This document shows positions 46,390 through 58,130 of a stretch of 64,000 bases of DNA, one piece after another. The DNA comes from Inia geoffrensis (lineage: Eukaryota > Chordata > Mammalia > Artiodactyla > Iniidae). The stretch is from contig CM070901.1 in NCBI GenBank assembly GCA_036417435.1, positions 66,274,501 through 66,338,500 on the forward strand, given 5' to 3'. Positions within the stretch are counted from its first letter, which is position 1. Each line of letters opens with the position of its first letter. The position numbers and the translations under genes are program-made. The notes beneath the pieces were generated by a model, which saw only the letters and a list, made by a program, of their open reading frames with translations, ran no database searches and was not told the origin of the DNA.

Positions 46390-47220
46390 AAACCATTTGA
46401 TTTTCACCAATTAATTTTCACTAAGCTAATTTATCTAAATTTGATTGAATTAATAAGCATTGATGGCCCTTTAACTCTTCCGGATATATTGATATTTTTA
46501 AAGAGACAATCTTTACAATTAGTGGGATCTTAGAAAACATAACAACTTCTCTAATAATGCATAGAAAGTTTTGGGGGGAAGGAAACCATCATCTAAGCAG
46601 CTTAGCTCTATTTAGAATTCTAACCCCAGAGTTAGTTCTGCTGTCAGTTTTTGCTTTATCTTTTGAACCCATACTACTATGATGTTTGTAATTTACTTTA
46701 TCATAAGGTTTGGGTGTTGGTTAGTTTAAGTTATGCTTTAGGAGCTATCAGTTGCATTAGTTATCTATTTACCTGACAGCAATCAGCTGATATTTAATTT
46801 AAAAGGCCCACCTTCGTAGGAAACTACTACCAATAGTTCAGCTCATTATTTCTTATTAACATAAGAGGCTTTGCTGATCAGCATAATGAATGATAAAAAT
46901 AAGTTTTAATTGGTGGAAATACTGGCATTTTAGTTTGCGTAATAGATATTAGTAATGAGTTGCTATTGATGAAAATTTGTGCTCAAAGCCTCTGGATTGT
47001 CTATAATATTCTAGGAATACTCCCCTCACTTGTATGAAATGAGGTATAAGAATCAAATGGGACCTTAGGCATAGTGAGGCTTTGCTCCCTAAACAATCCT
47101 ATGTTGAGCCGTTTGTCTGAAAAATTCTGGTTGCCTAATGCTGACTATAATCCTGCTTCTAATATTGCTGGTGCAGACACATCATCTAAAAGAACAGAGG
47201 CTGGATCCTGAATGAGCTTA
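46390..47220. promoter_or_regulatory. AT-rich repeat-free stretch, candidate conserved non-coding element
   Basis: More than 800 bp with no identifiable repeat. It contains many TAAT/ATTA homeodomain-type cores: ccaattaatt near 46408, gaattaataa near 46446, cagctgatatttaattt near 46786. Composition and lack of repeats resemble mammalian conserved non-coding elements, but conservation cannot be judged from a single sequence. No open frame longer than background is seen. Confidence 0.3.
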
Positions 47221-48239
47221 CAGAACAGGTTTTATGAACTGTTGAGCCTTCTTGCTAATAGACGTTTATTTAATACTGTAAAGGTGGACAATTCAAGCAG
47301 AATTTGGTCTACTTTTTTGCTTTCCTTATCATATTGTAGCATGATTATCAAGATATAGTTCATCTCAACCCCTTCTCACCATTCATGCCTACCATTCATA
47401 GACAAATTGGCTTAGATACATAGCAATATAGTTTATAAATATTTCAGGTTAGTCCCCATGCCCCAACTTCATAACACAAGTAGCACATGAGGGCAGCAGC
47501 AAAGGTTCAGGAAATATATAAGATTCATTCTAGTAGGCTGGAGGGTCATATGATAATTTGTAAGTCAAGGACTGTCTGTAGAGAGACAGGTCACTGAGAA
47601 GCTAGTGAAAGGCAGGGGGTAGGGAAGGCTGGCTAAAGCTGGTGGTAGAGGCAGAAAGGAGACAAATGTTTTTGAATAAAGCTTGATGAAAGACTCTTTC
47701 TGTATGAGGTGGCAGTAGGGGATGATGCTAAACTGGGGGCTAAGGATAAAAAGAAGAACGCCTATTAACTATTACATTCCAGTCATGCACACAGCACTTG
47801 TTGAATCAGCCGTCTTAGTGACACTCATGCATGTGCTGGCTGCTCCATTCAAAGAACAGTAATACAGACGTGTTGTATTGATGTGTTGTATTTCCCAAAC
47901 AACAAAGGATAGGTACACGTGCTCACGTGGACCCGAGCTCATGTATACACACACACACACACACACACTCTTCATGCTGACTTTGGCAGAGCAAGCGCAT
48001 GGGTTTGAGCCAAGTTTATGTGGAAGCTTAGAGACCCCTTGCTACTGAAGGTTTAAAACAAACCCAAAGAGTTCAGCAAAGTTTTAAGCTAATGAATTTA
48101 TTCCTTCTCCATCCCCTGCCTTCCACCCCCATTATGGAAAGATTTTCAAATCCTGAGACATTCAGGAAAATAGAGCAGGTCTTTTCTTAGCTTGTGCAAT
48201 TATTTCTGTGTTTTACCCTCCATGGCACAAACGCTCTTC
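47221..48239. other. No gene; one (AC)n microsatellite
   Basis: Unique-looking DNA with an (AC)n tract at about 47948-47968. No repeat family or exon is recognised. Confidence 0.5.
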
Positions 48240-48345
48240 TCCTAGAATCAGAATTCCTGGGGAAAAGGTGAGGTGGAGAATGTGTACTAGTAAAAAGTCC
48301 CCCAAGTGACTCAATTCGATGAAGTTTAAGAACCAGAGGCTTCTG
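48240..48345. mobile_element. Possible hAT-type transposon fragment
   Basis: The blocks ctagaatcagaattcctggg, aagtcccccaagtgactcaa and ttaagaaccagaggcttc resemble the ends of Charlie-type elements. It is short and lacks a readable duplication. Confidence 0.4.
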
Positions 48346-48904
48346 TGTATGCCTCTGAGGACTTGCCTTCGATCCTCTTCTGAAAGTCTTGGGACAGAGT
48401 CAATCAACCTTCTCCCTCTTAGGTCCTTCTCCCCACAGAGTCTAAAGGAAGACAGGCATGGATTGCCAGGTTCATGGGAGCAATTAGGGGCCTTTGCAAA
48501 CCCCTTCACTTCCTCCAGTAGAACCACAGAAGCCACCACTGAGCCCCTATGACCAGACAGATGAAAAGATGAGAGTTGGGAGAGAGGTAGGAGGAAGTAC
48601 GTGAGCAAAGTTTGACAGCGGAGAGAAAACAGAGTCTGCAGAAAAGTTGTAAACATTTCTGCCTCCATAAAGCTGGGAGTTGAATTCCCCTCTTATCAGC
48701 ACTCTGTTCCTTTGCCTGAGAGAGTAACCCAAAGAGGCCATTTAGACACACGAGTTTTACTAGAAATGTCACTTCACAGTATGGATGAAGTCTGGAAAGT
48801 ACTGTTAATTATAAAGGGCTTGGTTTTTTATTGAACTGTTTGAGCACTACTTTCAGACATAAATATTTAGCATCACCTATTTAGACAAATGAAGTTTTAA
48901 AAAT
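48346..48904. other. No recognised feature
   Basis: A 151-codon open frame on the - strand (48213-48668) overlaps this stretch and the possible hAT fragment. It has no domain and a composition like the surrounding DNA, so it is not called. Confidence 0.45.
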
Positions 48905-48912
48905 GTAAAATT

Positions 48913-49121
48913 GGGCTTCCCTGGTGGCGCAGTGTTTGAGAGTCCGCCTGCCGATGCAGGGGACGCGGGTTCATGCCCTGGTCCGGGAAGATCCCACAGG
49001 CCGCGGAGCGGCTGGGCCCGTGAGCCATGGCCGCTGAGCCTGCGCGTCCGGAGCCTGTGCTCCGCAACGGGAGAGGCCGCAACAGTGAGAGGCCCGCATA
49101 CCAGAAAAAAAAAAAAAAAAA
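48913..49121 (+). mobile_element. CHR SINE
   Basis: Shortened form, CpG-rich: ggcttccctggtggcgcagt, ccgcctgccgatgcagggga, cctgtgctccgcaacgggag, then an A-run of about 18. Short duplications, gtaaaatt, lie at 48905-48912 and 49122-49129. Confidence 0.96.
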
Positions 49122-49129
49122 GTAAAATT

Positions 49130-49559
49130 AACTTCATATTTTATAATGATAAGATCAGCCTCAGAAACAGATCTAAAACTTTCACCACCAGTGAAATGCA
49201 GAAAGATATTTTTTATGCAGGGGGAAAAGGAAGGAGCAGAGAGATTTTGCATTTGGACCCATTTTTACTAGCTAGTCACAGAGCATTATCCAGGCTTTTA
49301 CAGATATGGAGGAACTCATGAGATAAAGACCCCTTGATAATCAATAGCAACTTCAGTTGTGGTTGTAGATAGTATGGGTACTTCAAAATGGTCCCTAGTG
49401 CAGGCAAAAGATGAAATATATCCTAGGCAGAAGTTTAACTGAAGCCATAAAGGGAAGAAGAACGAGGAGGAAAGGAGAGAGGAGAAAGAGGTACCCGGTC
49501 TCTTGGTGTTCCTACAGTGCTAAGTAAATTGTAGAAGATTAAAAACGAACAAGGAAACC
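49130..49559. other. No recognised feature
   Basis: Unassigned, purine-rich around 49440-49490. Confidence 0.45.
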
Positions 49560-49660
49560 AACATAGCATGTTCAGAGGTTTGGACATTGATAGGCAAAGG
49601 GGGGTCATGGAAAGGGTTTTAAGTAGGGAAATAGATCGGATTTATGTTTTTGGTTGGTTG
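49560..49660 (-). mobile_element. Short antisense L2 fragment
   Basis: Contains gtttggacattgataggcaa and gaaagggttttaagtaggga, matching the reverse complement of an L2 internal block. Confidence 0.55.
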
Positions 49661-49764
49661 TGTGGGTTGCAAAGTGGAGGACATCTACTCTCAATTCATG
49701 AGAAAAACATTTGGGTCATAAGAATTATTATAGTCTTTTTACTGTTTAATGGGCTATATAATTA

Positions 49765-49803
49765 TGTGTGTGTGCACACACATGCACATGTACGTGTGTA
49801 TGT
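49765..49803. repeat. TG/CA-rich simple tract
   Basis: Alternating tgtgtgtgtgcacacacatg, then cacatgtacgtgtgtatg. Low complexity. Confidence 0.85.
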
Positions 49804-49849
49804 AAAATTTGTTATGTTATATAGTACTTTGTAGTTTGTTAGCACTGAC

Positions 49850-49995
49850 TAGCACAAGGAGTCTGTGATGTAGGCAGGCATTATTATCTCCATTTAACAG
49901 ATAAGAAAACTAAGACTTGAGAGATTAGTGACTTGTCCAAGATCGCATAAATGATGAGGGCTGAAGTCAGGTGTATAAACCAGATCTCTTCACTC
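49850..49995 (-). mobile_element. MIR SINE fragment, antisense
   Basis: Contains cattattatctccatttaac, agataagaaaactaagactt, agtgacttgtccaagatcgc. Confidence 0.82.
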
Positions 49996-50179
49996 CTGAT
50001 CTTGCATTTTTCTGTGGCTCTATATTTACAATAGTGCAGTCTTCTAATATACTCTACTGAATCCTTTAAAATTTACAGAATCAGGAGGGAGCGGGGAATC
50101 ACTTTGTTTTATCACAGGAAAGAAGTGGATGGGAAACATGTTGGGTTTTTCTGGCCACAGAGGCAGAATGAGCAGAAAC

Positions 50180-50540
50180 CTCTATGCCTCCATGCCTTTG
50201 CACATGCTGTTCTTCTGTCTGGAACACTTTCCTTCCTCAAATATTTTCCTGTCCTCCCTGTGGCCCTACATCTCACAGTTATCCCTTCCTCCAGGAAGCA
50301 TTCCGAGATCTCCAATGCTGGGAACATGCTCTTCCTCTGCATCTAATAATATTCAAGTGTCACATTTATCACAGCACTCACACCATACTGTAATGCTTAT
50401 TTACTGCTGTCTTTCCCACTAGACTCTGAGCTCCTAAAGATAGGAAATGTACCTCTTTTACTCCTATAACCCCGATTCCTGGCACAAGGCTCAGAACATT
50501 TATAAGTATTCAAAAAGTGTTGGTTGGAATTTGTTGAATA
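50180..50540 (+). mobile_element. L2 LINE 3' end
   Basis: Clear L2 order: tgcctttgcacatgctgttc, tctgtctggaacactttcct, actagactctgagctcctaa, gattcctggcacaaggctca, attcaaaaagtgttggttgg. Confidence 0.88.
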
Positions 50541-51139
50541 ACATTTGCTAAAGAAGCTGTATGCAACCTATCAAGGTTAGAAATGAATCTGTTCCTCCCT
50601 GAGAAAAATCCCTGCACCTTGCACCCTTCCTATCTCTTGTAAGCTCTAATCGCCTATGCATGATTTATCCCCAGAGCAACCTTCTGAAAATGCTCTTTCC
50701 TTATCTCACAGGACCATCATAAAAGCTGGTTTACTTTAAGCAAATGGCATTTAGTTTCTCCTTCTATTTTTTTCTCTTGCTATTTTTTTTCCTTCTATTT
50801 ACTTATTTACTGGCAACAAGAAAAGAAAAATGACTCTGATCTCTGTTTAGATATTTGATATACAACATGTTTAGATAGGGATAACTATAAATTGCTAGTT
50901 AGGCACAATTTGACTATCTAAAACCTGTTTGTTCTATTTTGGATTCCATTATGGCAGAGCAAAGAAGAAGGGAAAAAACACACACACCACAAATGGGTAA
51001 ACTTAAAGGTTCAAATTTTTATTATTTCCAAGGCAATGTTGGAGACCATGATCAACATCAATCATTGAAAGAAATGCATGTACACCAAGAAAACTGGAAA
51101 TTAGCAGCAATCTTCAGAATTCAGTGCAATCAGCCTTGG
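50541..51139. other. No recognised feature
   Basis: Unassigned DNA. A T-rich patch lies at about 50757-50805. Confidence 0.45.
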
Positions 51140-51262
51140 TTGAGTTGACCACTAACTGGGTGTGTGAGCCTAGGCCAGGTATATGTCTCTCTATGCCTCA
51201 GTTTTGTCACTTGTGAAAAGGAAGAATTGGGGTTAGATGAAACCTTGAAAGATCCCAGTCCA
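51140..51262 (+). mobile_element. MIR-type SINE fragment
   Basis: Contains accactaactgggtgtgtga, atgcctcagttttgtcactt, gaattggggttagatgaaac in the order of a MIR variant. Confidence 0.65.
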
Positions 51263-51829
51263 CTTATTTCTCCCAGGAGTCATCCCAACATGTCTATACA
51301 GTTTGATATTCCACTGAGCTATTTGGTGAAATCACATGTTGAGTGACCAGGCTCCAGTCCCATCTCTCTCTACCAGAGACACCCACTCCTTACCTGGAAA
51401 TGCCCTGACACTGTTTACAATAAAAATGTGCTTCTAGCAACCTTTCCATTTTTCTTTACAAAGCGGAACATTAATATTTCACAAATAACCCAATTTATTC
51501 TGCATCAGCCACTTCCTAGTCACAGATGAGCACAGTTTAAGAAACACATTTCCAAAGCTATAAATCAAATTGATTATTGATTTTTTTTAAAAGAGATTCC
51601 TTGAAATAACAGCTTCTCTTAGTGCATTTAAAATATTTGATTTTTTAAATGAGTTTGATTTGTGACATTTGATGTTCGTACAGTTATGGAGAGATACATG
51701 AAATGCAGTCAAGCACTGACTTTGTGGAGTCCTCCAAAATTTCCATTCCCAAATGATAAATAGGTCTTCCACTTATTCATCCAGAGCTGAATAGCTATTA
51801 AGCAGCTCAAATACTCTCCTTCATGCCCA
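51263..51829. other. Repeat-free stretch, weak conserved-element candidate
   Basis: No repeat recognised. The part 51540-51780 is AT-rich with atcaaattgattattgattt and other homeodomain-type cores. Function is unknown. Confidence 0.3.
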
Positions 51830-52140
51830 CATCTTAAGACTCAAAAATGTTCCTTGACCTCTCAGCTCTCACTTCACAATCTGGTCTTAATCTACTTTGC
51901 AGATAGATCTTCTAGTAATGCCTTCTCTTTCCACCAAATTGAACTAACCTGTGTTCCCTGTTTTCCTTGCACACTCATCTTTGTTTAAATACCACTCCCT
52001 CTACAGGTGTTACAGAATGTTGTCTCATTCTGCAGACATTTAAATGGCATAATGTATATGATCACTCTTAGATCTGTGCCTGGGCTAATGTAATAGGCCC
52101 TCTATAAATGATGAGCCTTAATTCACTCATTCATTCATTT
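51830..52140 (+). mobile_element. Probable L2 LINE fragment
   Basis: Contains cacaatctggtcttaatcta and ttgaactaacctgtgttccc, and ends with ggccctctataaatgatgag, consistent with L2 order though diverged. Confidence 0.55.
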
Positions 52141-52437
52141 GTGATTGTCTTACACTGTTGACCAACCTAGGCTCTGGTACACGAGGGTAAATAAGAACAG
52201 AGAGGGTTACATAATTTGTAGGCCCAGTATAAAAAGAAAGTTCAGGCTCTTAATTTTAAAATTATTAAAAATTTTAAGACAGTGTCAGTGGAGCAATACA
52301 AGAACAGGGCTCTTCTAATTACAGAGCTCTATGTGACTGCACAGGCTCCATACCCACAAGGTTACCCCTGAATAAGACTCAGGCTCTGACCCCAGGAACC
52401 TCATTATGAGGGTGGAGGTAGTCAAGAAAGTAAAAGC

Positions 52438-52645
52438 GGGCTTCCCTGGTGGCGCAGTGGTTGAGAGTCCGCCTGCCAATACAGGGAACACGGGCTCGTG
52501 CCCCGGTCCGGAAAGATCCCACATGCCGCGGAGCGGCTGCGCCCGTGAGGCATGGCTGCTGAGCCTGCACGTGCGGAGCCTGCGCTCCGCAACGGGAGAG
52601 GCCACAACAGTGAGAGGCTCGTGTACCGAAAACAAATAAAAATGA
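52438..52645 (+). mobile_element. CHR SINE
   Basis: Shortened form: ggcttccctggtggcgcagt, ccgcctgccaatacagggaa, gcggagcctgcgctccgcaa, A-rich tail. A perfect 14-bp duplication, aagaaagtaaaagc, lies at 52424-52437 and 52646-52659. Confidence 0.97.
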
Positions 52646-52916
52646 AAGAAAGTAAAAGCAATTGTTATATAAGTGCTGTGAAATGTGTAAGTACGGGGTT
52701 CAGTGGGAACCTGGCGATGAAGCATTCAACCCCCACTGGAGTAAAAATGGAAAGTGTGAGGGAATCGAGAAAATCTTATGGAAAGAGGCCAGTGCCTAAC
52801 CTGAGTTTTGAAGCTCAAATCAGAGTTGGAAGGGCAAGAAAGAGAGACTAGTAACACAAGGGTAGCTCAAGAAATGACATAGCTGAGTCACAAAGAACAG
52901 GAGTTCAAAGAAACAT

Positions 52917-53215
52917 GTCCAAATCCTACTCATCTTTTAAGGCAATGGCTTTCGAACTTTTTTTTGACCATGAATTACAATAAGAAATGGAAATTTTTAC
53001 CTAGTATACACATTGAAATGAAAATTTCAGAATACAGTGCTTATTCTTACCATGTGTAGTTTCTCTTCTCTTTCATATTTTTAATAAATTTACAACCCAC
53101 AGTCTGAAGGACCTGCTTTAAGGACTATCTCAAATGTCACCTTCTTGGCAAACCTCCTTAATCCATTCAACCCTACTGTATTGCTTTTCTTGGGGCACTT
53201 TGCTTTCTAGTGCCT
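52917..53215 (+). mobile_element. L2 fragment interrupted by a DNA transposon
   Basis: The left part, ccaaatcctactcatctttt, and the right part, aggactatctcaaatgtcac then cttcttggcaaacctcctta, are adjacent in L2. The intervening 52943-53115 is a separate insertion. Confidence 0.7.
52943..53115. mobile_element. hAT-like nonautonomous transposon in L2
   Basis: 173 bp starting caatggctttcgaac. The flanks, ttttaagg (52935-52942) and ctttaagg (53116-53123), form an 8-bp duplication with one change, the length typical of hAT elements. The family is not assigned. Confidence 0.65.
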
Positions 53216-54898
53216 ATGATGTGCCATGCATCTCCTATTCAACTATAACTTGAAGGCAACTTCAAATGACTTGCTCATAGTTGGGTCCAATAAATGGGGG
53301 CAACCAGCCCCCATCCTTGGGCCACCCAAGGGTTTCCCAAGTCACTCCATTAACAAAACCAAAGTCACCTTTGTTGCTTTTATCAAAGGAAAATCCAAGG
53401 GTTTTAGGAACTCTGTGCCTAGAATGAGGTCAAAGACCAAATATATTCCTTATAGGGCACAGTATCACAGTAAGATAAATCAGATGCAGAACTGGTGGGT
53501 TGTACAAATTCAGAGAACATCATTCACATGAATATCTATGTAAATGGCAGAAACAATGTAAACAATATACCTGGACAAGTGCAACACAGCACTAGTGACC
53601 AGAAGTGAAGAAATCTGAGACTGCTATGCTTAATTAATTCTGAGCAACAGTATTGTGCAAATCCAGAAATCTTGTAGGATGACCTTTCCACAAAGGACAA
53701 TCTCAAAAACTGTCTGCTACCATTTTTTAGTCTATGTGTTGGTTGGTTGGCTGGTTGGTTTCTGTTTTTGGTTACTTGGGAATGATTATAAAAACAACTT
53801 TGAACTGAGAGCTACCTGAGTAAATTTCCCCTGAATAGGAATTTTAAGCCTAACAACCCCTTTGTATATAGTAGCCCAGAACTTTTGCTACCCCCTTTAA
53901 GCCCACTCATCTGTGTATTAAAATGCTTTGTAAACTGTAAAGAGTTTATTACTCTTACTATTATTACCATTAACCGGAATCTCATCAAAAATAGTTCAGA
54001 ACGTTTTGAGAGCACATTAGTAGATGAGAACTGCACACATACATACGCATATCCGAAAGAAATCAGAAGGTAGAAGCAGTTCTCAAAATGAGCAAGAAGA
54101 AAACCCAAGACTTACTTCCAGAGAGTGAAGTTTATGTAAGATGGAGCTGTTACAACTGGAGTTTCAGAGGTAATGATCAGAAATGTCAAAATAAAAGGGC
54201 AACACTGTGAGGGTGGTCACAGTGGGGCTCACAGGAAGATGGCACATGGTCCTCCTGGGGAAGCTTCTGTTAGGATGGTGCATAGATTCAGGAGCAACAT
54301 CACACTGCCAGTGGCAAAGACTTTTCACAGAAATTGATTTAGTGTGAAAGCAAAGCTCTATCTGGCAACCAGAAAATGCAGCACCATGGAAGGTGTTGCT
54401 TGCAAACATGAGGGATGTCCTGTATGTCCTAGACTTGTAGAGAAGGCAAGAACATTAAATAGGGGAAAAGGTTATGAAAGGCAATGATTTGAACCAAAAA
54501 GAACCACGCAGTAAACCCTAAAGTAAGTCTTACTATTTTGAGAAGGCCTAAGTAAAAATATTAGTATCTTTCTGAACCATGAACCAAGGCAAAGTTTTTG
54601 TGTAGTTTTACTTTTTAATTGTTCTGTATATGCACATACACAACAATATCAAGTTAGTAAAACAGTACTTAAAGCAGGTGCTACTAAGTTTTGAGTGTCT
54701 TTTCTTCACTCCGCCCATTCACTTGTTGAGATAGTCTGGCTTACCCATTACAACATAAATACCCATTTAGGATGCTTTTGGAAGTAAAGGAGGCTATTTC
54801 CATCCACTGCCCTAGGGTCTGTGAAATGAACTAAGAGCACCTCCTCACCTTCCATTAGGCCTTCAACAACCACTGCAAGTAAACAAACTGAAAATAAT
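53216..54898. other. No recognised gene; (GGTT)n tract
   Basis: Largely unique-looking. A ttggttggttggctggttgg tract lies near 53739-53761. No exon or repeat family is recognised over the remainder. Confidence 0.45.
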
Positions 54899-55101
54899 TT
54901 TTTTTTTTTTTTTTTTTTTTTTTTGCGGTACGCGGGGCTCTCACTGTTGTACAGCACAGGCTCCGGACGCGCAGGCTCCGCGGCCATGGCTCACGGGCCC
55001 AGCCGCTCCGCGGCACGTGGGATCTTCCCGGACCGGGATGTGAACCCTTGTCCCCTGCATCGGCAGGCGGACTCCCAACCACTGCGCCACCAGGGAAGCC
55101 C
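54899..55101 (-). mobile_element. CHR SINE, antisense, with extra internal deletion
   Basis: T-run of about 26, then gcggtacgcggggctctcac, tggctcacgggcccagccgc, ccactgcgccaccagggaag. Compared with the other copies, about 14 bases are missing where ggcctctcccgttg normally lies (near 54946). The flanking duplication is unclear. Confidence 0.94.
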
Positions 55102-55205
55102 AACCAGAAATAAGTCTAACTGCTTTGGCAGTCATTTTGTCACTGCCTTTTGCTGTACCTGGAACGGGGGCCCTTGGTACAGCAAGGCCAGCCTGGTCCT
55201 CCTGG

Positions 55206-55985
55206 GCTGATGTGTTGATGAAGATGTGGAGAAAAGGGAACCCTCATGCACTGTTGGTGTGAATGTAAATTGGTATAACTGCTGTGGGTATGGATTTTCC
55301 CCAAAAACTTTAAAAAAAGGACTACCATATGCCCCAGCAATTATACTTATGTGTATTTATCAAAAAAAAACAAAAACACTAATCGGAAAAGATATAGGCA
55401 CCCCAACGTTCACTGCAGCATTATTTACAATAGCTAAGATATGGAAGCAACCTAAGTGTCCATCAGTAGATGAATGAATAAAGAAGATGTGGAATATATA
55501 TACAATGGAATATCATTCAGCCATAAAAAAAAGAATGAAATCTTTCCATTTTCAACAACATGAATGGACCTAGAGGGTATTATAAGTGAAATAAGTCAGA
55601 GAAAAACAAATATCGTATGATTTCACTTACATGCAGGACCTGAAAAACAAAACAAATGAACCAACATAAGAAAACAGAAATAGACTCATAAGTATAGAGG
55701 ATAATCTGGTGGTTACCAGAGGCAAGGAGGTAGGGGAATGGGTGAAATAGGAGAAGAGGATTAAAAGTTACAAACTTCTATCATAAAATAAGTCACGAGG
55801 ATGTAATGTACAACACATGGAATATAGTCAATAATATTTTAACAATTTTGTATGGTGACTGATAGTAATTAGACTTATTATGGTGATCATTTCATAATGT
55901 ATAAAAATATCAAATCTCTATGTGTTGCACTTAAAACGAATATAATATTGTAAGTCAATTATACTTCAATTAAAAAAGAATTACA
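55206..55985 (+). mobile_element. Old L1 3' end with ORF2 C-terminal remnant
   Basis: The protein remnant in 55226-55477 reads like the ORF2 tail (FTAALFTIAKIWKQPKCPSV). The 3' UTR blocks gaatggacctagagggtatt, aaataagtcagagaaaaaca and ggtggttaccagaggcaagg follow, and the end is aagtcaattatacttcaatt. It is an older subfamily than L1-A and L1-B. Confidence 0.9.
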
Positions 55986-57049
55986 AGATAACTGGAAATA
56001 CTAGGAGAAAAAACACAACATTTCAGAATATTATTCCACTATATTACTTATTACTACAACAATACAATAATCATATTCATTTTAATGGATAAATGTTATT
56101 TAATGCTTACCAGAATTTCTAATAAGGAACAAGGTATGGATGAGAAAAAAATGTATAGAATGTTAAAATGGGAAAGATCTTAGAGATCATTAGCTCATAA
56201 TTTGGTTCCAAATCTTATCACCAGGAATTCCTCGGAAGTCTCCTCTCTCTATGAAGTAGACATTTTGCTCTGAAAAATCTTATCTGTCTGCCAGTATGTG
56301 TTATCAATTGCTTGATTTCCTCATTACTGTTTGATCCAAAAGTCTACACTGCCCACTGGTCTTTTAATTCAGCATGAGCTAGCCTTTTAGGATGAGACCG
56401 GGACCATATATAAAAAGGAATACTGATCAGAGCCAGGAGTCTACGAGAGACATTAAGAAGCTGCTCTCTTCCCCCTTCGCATTTTACATTTCCACACTGA
56501 CCACTCTGTGCATGTTTGCAGATGGCCACCTGCCCAGTTCCTCTAAAATTAGCATTAAATTTTTCTGCTCCTTTGTGTATAGCTTCCTCTGGCATATGCT
56601 GCAGGTCTTCCTGTAGCCATCTTCTCTGCAGGGACCCTATACCCTGCTTCCCTGATTTGCTCTTTGAGGCTCTTCTTACGAGCAAGACTTCAAGTTCTGA
56701 TCCACACTTCTGTCTGGCTTGGGCCTCTGAGGTCCAAAGCCCAGCTATGTCCAGTTGAGAGAGTTGATACTTTGATAGAATGTGGTAGGGGATCCTCAGC
56801 CTTAGAACAATTGGTTTACTCGATATCTCTCCAATAATGCTGTACAGATTCCTAATACTACAGCCTTGCTTATTTTGTTCCATTTTCCCAGAATTCTCTT
56901 ACCTTTGCTCTCTGCCTATCAAAATCTTCCTGAAATCATTTCTGTCTCTTGTACTTAGAAGAGATTTTGTCTTTCAGTGAACTGTTACACCACATGTATC
57001 ACTCAGCTGGCATCTGTCCTTAACTCCGTTGGAAGAAATTGTGACATTG
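55986..57049. other. No recognised feature
   Basis: Contains a 179-codon open frame on the - strand (56344-56883), one of the longest outside known repeats. I recognise no domain, signal peptide or homologue. Several + strand frames overlap it. It is treated as chance. Confidence 0.4.
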
Positions 57050-57222
57050 TAAAAGGGGCATAGACTTTAGAGCCAGATGACTCTAGATTCACATCTTAAA
57101 GTCACTATGTCCTAGTTCTGGGATCACCAGCAAGCTACTTAACTTCTCTGAACTTACATTTCTTTATCTGCAAAGACTGATAATAATACCTAGTTCACAA
57201 AGTTGTGAGGAGAATTTTAAAA
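57050..57222 (+). mobile_element. MIR SINE
   Basis: Contains agactttagagccagatgac, aagctacttaacttctctga, acttacatttctttatctgc, aataatacctagttcacaaa. Confidence 0.88.
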
Positions 57223-57316
57223 CTACACCTGCTCTGGCCTCTCTGGTGCCTGCTGACTATAATGGAGACAATGTGACATTTTCAAAATTAGCTCTTTATT
57301 GGTGAGGACAGAACTG

Positions 57317-57614
57317 TATTCAGACTTAGGATGGTTTGACTTATGATCTCTCAATTTTATGATGGTGTGAAAACGATGTGCATTCAGTAAAAACCATAAT
57401 TTGAATTTTGAATTCTGACATTTACCTCAGCTCACAATGTGCAGTACAATACTCTCTCATGAGGCCGGGCAGGGCAAAGAATCACAGCTCCCAGTCAGCC
57501 TTGTGATCACGAGGATAAACAACCAGTACACTTACAACCTTGCTGTACCCATACAACCATCCTGTTTTACACTGTCTGCAAAAATTATTTAATAAATTAC
57601 ATGAGATATTCATA
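57317..57614 (-). mobile_element. pogo/Tigger-like nonautonomous transposon fragment
   Basis: By eye this matches the reverse complement of the right half of the element at 62142-62618: cttaggatggtttgacttat, ttttatgatggtgtgaaaac, acagctcccagtcagccttg, aataaattacatgagatatt. It is cut at its right end, next to an L1 fragment. Confidence 0.75.
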
Positions 57615-57618
57615 GATA

Positions 57619-58130
57619 ACAATAATCAAAAGAGAGCTGGAGTGGCTAAACTAATATCAGACAAAATAGGCTTTAAGACAAAAATTGTTACTACAGACAA
57701 AGGACCCTTTATACTGATTAAAAAAAAAAGTCAATTGATCAAGATATAACAATTGTTAATATACATGCACCTGAAAACAGAGCCCAAAATACATGAAGCA
57801 AAACCTGACAGAATTAAAGAGAGAAATAGACAATTCAACAATAATAGTTGGAGATTTGAATACCCTACTGTCAATAAGGGATAGAACAAATAGATATAAG
57901 AGCAGCAAGTAAATAAAAGACTCAATAACAATATAAGCCTACCAAACCTAATAGATATTTATAGAGCACTCCACCCAATGACAGCAGAATACACATTCTT
58001 CTCAAGGGTACATGGAACATTATCCAGGATAGACCATCTTTAGGCCATAAAACAAGTCTCAATAAATTTAAAAGTATTGAAACTATGCAAAGTATATTCT
58101 CTGACCACAATAGAATGAAATTATAAATCA
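57619..58130 (+). mobile_element. Old L1 fragment, ORF2 endonuclease region
   Basis: Encodes remnants of the ORF2 endonuclease: AGVAKLISDKIGFKTKIV near 57637, a VGDLNT-like block near 57847 (catalytic block GDFNT with F to L), and near 57980 EYTFFSRVHGTLSRI. It is both 5' and 3' truncated and has stops and frameshifts. Confidence 0.88.

Noticed and set aside
48213..48668. 151-codon open frame on the - strand
   Set aside because: Overlaps a possible hAT fragment and has no domain. Treated as chance.
48913..48990. tRNA-like promoter boxes in SINE heads
   Set aside because: Derived from a tRNA but lack a full cloverleaf and acceptor stem, so not tRNA genes.
56344..56883. 179-codon open frame on the - strand
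   Set aside because: No recognisable domain or start context; overlapping frames on the other strand are equally open; no repeat or exon structure supports it. Length alone is not enough in 64 kb.
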